Below are positions 6,891 through 9,831 of a stretch of 9,831 nucleotides of DNA, one piece after another. The stretch is taken from the NCBI GenBank assembly GCA_021848765.1, contig JAJZTU010000113.1, positions 1-9,831 on the forward strand. Direction: 5' to 3'. This stretch comes from Bacillota bacterium (GTDB lineage: Bacteria > Bacillota > GCA-003054495 > Carboxydocellales > JAJZTU01). Every line of letters begins with the position of its first letter. The stretch's first letter is position 1. A program made the position numbers and the translations under genes. The notes under the pieces were generated by a model. The model did not search any database. It was not told the DNA's origin and saw only the letters and a list, made by a program, of their open reading frames with translations.

Positions 6891-7769
6891 GTGTTTAACA
6901 GTACACAAGACGTGAAACAAGCTTTGCTAGCTCAGAAATATATCGCTAACCGCAAGCTGGCCACCGTCGTTTATCTGGCCTATAAACTTAGAAAGCCATT
7001 GCTCATAGAAGGCCCCGCCGGAGTTGGCAAGACGGAACTGGCCAAGGCTCTGGCCCAGGCCTTGGAAACAGATTTGATTCGCCTGCAGTGTTACGAGGGT
7101 CTGGATGAAGCCAAAGCCCTTTTTGAATGGAACTACCAGAAACAATTACTGCGGATCCAGTCTTCCGGGGGCCGAACCTGGGAAGATACCAAGGCTGATA
7201 TCTTCACCGAGGAATTCTACCTGGCCAGGCCCTTGTTAAAAGCACTTAAGGCGGAAGAAAAAGTGGTTCTGTTAGTGGATGAATTGGACAAGAGTGATGA
7301 GGAGTTCGAAAGCTTTCTCCTGGAAGCCCTTTCCGATTATCAGGTCTCAATTCCGGAACTGGGTACGGTGAAGGCCACCTCTATTCCCGTGGTCATCCTC
7401 ACCAGTAACAATTACCGGGAGTTTAGCGATGCCCTGAAAAGGCGGTGTATCCACCTCTATATCGATTATCCCAGCTATGAACGGGAGTTGGAGATAGTAC
7501 GGCTTAAGGTGGAGGGGATTCAGGAGGCCCTGGCCGGTCAGGTGGTCAAGTTTGTCCAGGCTTTACGGAAAATGGTGTTGAAAAAGGCTCCCAGCATCTC
7601 GGAAACCCTGGACTGGGCCAGAACCCTGGTGCTTTTGGGTTCGGAGGGATTGGACGAGGAGGTGGTTGCCGATACCTTGAGCGTGATTCTCAAGTACCAG
7701 CAGGATATTGCCAAGGTGGAGGAACGCCTGGGTGGCTTTTTGGCTAGCATAATATCTGAGGGAAATTAA
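6891..7769 (+). CDS. MoxR-family AAA+ ATPase (CoxD-like)
   Basis: This is a cytoplasmic AAA+ ATPase of 292 residues, a typical MoxR/CoxD length. Walker A is GPAGVGKT (residues 41-48), Walker B is VVLLVDE (125-131), sensor 1 is TSNN (171-174), and the arginine-finger region is ALKRRC (181-186). The C-terminal helical lid follows. The start is GTG at 6891, with GGGGTG (6880-6885) as ribosome site; an upstream ATG at 6878 meets a stop after two codons. Proteins of this family act with a von Willebrand A partner as chaperones that insert metal or mature protein complexes. The next gene, 18 bases downstream, is exactly such a partner, so the two form an operon. The client is not encoded in view, and CoxD naming would imply a CO dehydrogenase role that nothing here shows. 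Confidence 0.93.
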   Translation: MFNSTQDVKQALLAQKYIANRKLATVVYLAYKLRKPLLIEGPAGVGKTELAKALAQALETDLIRLQCYEGLDEAKALFEWNYQKQLLRIQSSGGRTWEDTKADIFTEEFYLARPLLKALKAEEKVVLLVDELDKSDEEFESFLLEALSDYQVSIPELGTVKATSIPVVILTSNNYREFSDALKRRCIHLYIDYPSYERELEIVRLKVEGIQEALAGQVVKFVQALRKMVLKKAPSISETLDWARTLVLLGSEGLDEEVVADTLSVILKYQQDIAKVEERLGGFLASIISEGN

Positions 7770-7787
7770 GTCCGAGGGGATGATACA

Positions 7788-9203
7788 ATGGAAAAACAAA
7801 TCCTCTACCTAGTCCAGCAGCTGCGCAAAGCCGGGGTGAGGGTGACCCTGGCGGAAACCCTGGATTCCCTGGAGGCCCTGCGGCTAGTGGAATGGGACCG
7901 GGATAGTTTCTATGCCACCCTTCAGGCCACCCTGGTGAAGAACCAGCGGGATTACAGGGTCTTTGATAAGCTCTTCGGGTTGATTTTCGACCCGGATTAT
8001 TTTTTACACCGGGATAAGACCGCTAAGTTTCGGCACCTGCTGAAGCCCAAGGAAGGGCCCGATTGCCAGGGGGAGCCTTGTGACGGCAGCGGTGAGGGTA
8101 AGAGCATGGGAGGGCCGCAGCAGGGGCAAGGGAGGCCTGGAACCCCGGCCCAGAGATTTGTGCAGGTTATCAAAATGGGGAATCAGCAGGAGATGATGGA
8201 TTTAATCCGGGAGGGGCTGGCCGGTTTGGGAACCCTGACTGAGAAACACCTGGAGGATAGAGAGGATGCCCTGCGCCGGATTAAGGTTTTCCTGGAGTGG
8301 AAAACCGGGGAATTACATTTGGAGAAGCAGGCCGGGGAAGTTGACGAAGAGACCTTTCTTGACTGGCAGGCCCGGTTGGCCCAGTTGGAGCAGCTGCTGG
8401 TGGACGCCCTGGAGGCGGCTCTGGTGGCGGAGTTTAAGGAGCGGGCACTGGAGGACATTTTAGAACGCCATAACCTGAACCAAATGGATTTTTACCAGCT
8501 TTCCCAAGAACAAGTAGTTGAAATGAAGCGCATCATCACCAGATTGGCCCATAAGCTGGCTACCAGGGTGTCCAGGCGGATGGTCCGGGCCAAGGGTGGG
8601 AAAATGGACATCCAGAGGACCATGCGCAAATCCATGGCCAGCGGCGGCATTCCCATCAATCCGGCTTACCGTACCAGGAAACCCACCAAGCCACAGTTAG
8701 TGGTGCTCTGTGACATCTCCGGTTCGGTGAAGGTTTTTAGTGAGTTTATGCTCCAGTTGGTTTATTCCATGCAGCAGAAGTTTGCTCATGTACGGTCCTT
8801 TGTCTTCGTTGATACCGTGGATGAGATTACCGTATATTTTCATAACCGGGAGGTAGCCGAGGCCATGGCTGAGGTCTATAACCGGGCGATTTTTTCCCAG
8901 ACCGGCTTCTCCGATTACGGTAAATCCATCTTGGAGTTTCGCCAGCGCTACGGCAATTCCGTAAACGGCAAGACCACGGTAATCATCCTGGGGGACGGGC
9001 GTAACAATTACCGGCGACCGGAACTGGAACACCTGCAATGGATAAAAGACAATGCCAAAAAAGTTTTTTGGCTGAATCCCGAACCCCAGGAACGATGGAA
9101 CAAGGAGGACAGTATCATCGGTCTTTACCAAACCATGGTCGACCGGTTGTTGGAATGTAGAAACATGGGCCAGCTGGAAAGGGTGGTGCGGCAAATTTTC
9201 TAA
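7788..9203 (+). CDS. CoxE-type VWA-domain protein, partner of the MoxR ATPase
   Basis: The product has 471 residues, starting at ATG 7788 behind GAGGGGA (7774-7780) and ending in TAA at 9201-9203. The N-terminal half is helical, with a Gly/Gln/Pro-rich hinge at about residues 90-120 and a long acidic, probably coiled segment at about 130-260. A basic stretch (SRRMVRAKGGK) precedes the VWA domain (about 300-471). The MIDAS site is visible as DISGS (309-313), with TGFSDYG (372-378) and GDGRNNY (402-408) completing the metal site; the last is characteristic of CoxE-like VWA proteins. There is no signal peptide, so it is cytoplasmic. It is expected to bind the AAA+ ring encoded upstream and couple ATP hydrolysis to remodelling of a client. 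All MIDAS residues appear intact. Confidence 0.92.
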   Translation: MEKQILYLVQQLRKAGVRVTLAETLDSLEALRLVEWDRDSFYATLQATLVKNQRDYRVFDKLFGLIFDPDYFLHRDKTAKFRHLLKPKEGPDCQGEPCDGSGEGKSMGGPQQGQGRPGTPAQRFVQVIKMGNQQEMMDLIREGLAGLGTLTEKHLEDREDALRRIKVFLEWKTGELHLEKQAGEVDEETFLDWQARLAQLEQLLVDALEAALVAEFKERALEDILERHNLNQMDFYQLSQEQVVEMKRIITRLAHKLATRVSRRMVRAKGGKMDIQRTMRKSMASGGIPINPAYRTRKPTKPQLVVLCDISGSVKVFSEFMLQLVYSMQQKFAHVRSFVFVDTVDEITVYFHNREVAEAMAEVYNRAIFSQTGFSDYGKSILEFRQRYGNSVNGKTTVIILGDGRNNYRRPELEHLQWIKDNAKKVFWLNPEPQERWNKEDSIIGLYQTMVDRLLECRNMGQLERVVRQIF

Positions 9204-9289
9204 ATCACCGGTATAATCAGCAGGTTTGGGGGATATATGTATTAAGGAAGACAAAAAAGGGTATTTGCAAAGAGTGTCGAATCAAGTTC

Positions 9290-9318
9290 TTGTCAGGGAC
9301 TTTACAACCTGGTATAAT
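9290..9318 (+). promoter_or_regulatory. Near-consensus sigma-A promoter for the zinc-ribbon gene
   Basis: TTGTCA (9290-9295) and TATAAT (9313-9318) are separated by exactly 17 bases. TGG just before the -10 makes an extended -10 (TGnTATAAT, 9310-9318). This is the best promoter in the window and predicts strong expression of the small gene that follows. Confidence 0.85.
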
Positions 9319-9349
9319 GGAAAAAAATAGCTAACCGGAGGAATCATTT

Positions 9350-9589
9350 ATGAACATTAAATTTGTTGTTAGCGACCCTCACTTCACCAGCAAGCAGATG
9401 ATTAAGGAATTAATTAAAGAAGTTGAAATTTTTTGCGCCTGTGGTATCCAGTTACACAAACTGTCTTTTGATGAGTCGGTGACTTGTCCGGAATGCGGAA
9501 GGGAATATCACCTCCAGGAAGGAACCGGCCACTTCCACATCATTGTTAACAAACCTACCGAAGGCACTCTACTTCCTCGAGACTTCTAA
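9350..9589 (+). CDS. Small zinc-ribbon protein (79 aa)
   Basis: It starts at ATG 9350 eight bases after GGAGG (9337-9341) and ends in TAA at 9587-9589. Cys29-x-Cys31 and Cys46-Pro-Glu-Cys49 form a CxC/CPxC pair typical of a zinc ribbon that binds one Zn. The N-terminal 28 residues form a short strand and a Lys/Glu-rich helix, and the C-terminus (HFHIIVNKPTEGTLLPRDF) is beta-like with an unstructured tail. It is cytoplasmic, with no catalytic motif, and could be a small nucleic-acid-binding or adaptor protein. It has its own promoter and terminator, so it is a single-gene unit. The family is not recognised beyond the ribbon. Confidence 0.85.
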   Translation: MNIKFVVSDPHFTSKQMIKELIKEVEIFCACGIQLHKLSFDESVTCPECGREYHLQEGTGHFHIIVNKPTEGTLLPRDF

Positions 9590-9598
9590 GATTTTTTG

Positions 9599-9621
9599 AA
9601 AAACCCCCCCGGGGTTTTTTT
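9599..9621 (+). terminator. Intrinsic terminator of the zinc-ribbon gene
   Basis: AAAAACCCC (9599-9607) pairs with GGGGTTTTT (9611-9619) around a CCC loop, followed by further T. It begins nine bases after the stop codon. Confidence 0.88.
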
Positions 9622-9654
9622 GTTAGAGAAATACTGTTTTACAAGGTTATAGAG

Positions 9655-9831
9655 GTGCTATTTAGTTTTGGGGGCAAAGAAACAGAAAAGGCAACCACGG
9701 AGGACAGTAGCGGCCAGGAAATGGCGCATAATTTAACAGGTGGAAATCCTGTCTGGGAAGGTGTATAGCCAAACCACCAGTAGCGAGTCTTGGGTCTAGA
9801 GGAGTAATTCGATAGGCTAAGCGTAGACAGT
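9655..9831 (+). mobile_element. Possible 5' end (domain I) of a group II intron, continuing past the window
   Basis: No coding frame of note is present. The stretch has folding elements: ACAGG (9736-9740) with CCTGT (9748-9752) around a TGGAAAT loop, GCCA (9713-9716) with TGGC (9722-9725), CTGG (9753-9756) with CCAG (9777-9780), and GTCTA (9794-9798) with TAGAC (9825-9829). The run CAGGTGGAAATCCTGTC, then CACCAGTAGCGAGTCTTGGG, then AAGCGTAGAC looks to me like domain I of clostridial group II introns. GTGCT at 9655 is one base off the GUGYG 5' consensus, so the boundary shown is a guess. A reverse transcriptase/maturase gene would be expected beyond the window. Another structured RNA is possible. 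Confidence 0.42.

Noticed and set aside
9212..9217. A TATAAT just after the CoxE-like gene
   Set aside because: No -35 at usable spacing was found, and a far better promoter lies at 9290-9318.
8697..9254. 185-codon open frame on the - strand opposite the VWA domain
   Set aside because: It is antisense to the MIDAS-containing part of the CoxE-like gene; the + strand protein has clear family motifs and this one has none.
1..9831. CRISPR array, tRNA, rRNA or insertion-sequence ends
   Set aside because: No regularly spaced direct repeats, cloverleaf-like sequences, rRNA segments or transposase frames were seen.

Overview
The window looks like chromosomal DNA of an anaerobic Gram-positive bacterium of the Clostridia (Peptococcaceae / Desulfotomaculum-like). 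This is inferred from strong AGGAGG-type ribosome sites, sigma-A-like promoters, short T-tailed terminators, moderate GC and the gene content. All recognisable genes lie on the + strand. The species cannot be named from the sequence.

Positions 1-5889 hold one very large secreted-type multiheme cytochrome reading frame whose 5' end lies outside the window. It is built of repeated beta-sandwich modules (fibronectin-III-like, Ig-like, a 419-residue module present twice at about 71% identity with no gaps, and a second smaller repeated beta domain) carrying islands of CxxCH haem sites. An in-frame TAA at 5470-5472 cuts it. The same frame then continues to 5889 and carries five further CxxCH motifs with no usable start codon of its own. 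This is the most striking feature: a decayed allele, a sequence error or read-through.

Positions 5890-6890 hold two small single-gene units, each closed by a clear intrinsic terminator: a 101-aa acidic helical protein of unknown function and a 127-aa four-helix membrane protein. Positions 6891-9203 hold a two-gene unit encoding a MoxR-family AAA+ ATPase and a CoxE-type von Willebrand A protein, a known chaperone pairing for metalloenzyme or complex maturation. No carbon monoxide dehydrogenase or other client gene is visible. Positions 9290-9621 hold a complete small transcription unit (near-consensus promoter, 79-aa zinc-ribbon protein, terminator).

The last 200 bases or so are non-coding, can fold, and resemble the 5' domain of a bacterial group II intron that would continue beyond the window. 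That call rests on remembered sequence character and is tentative.
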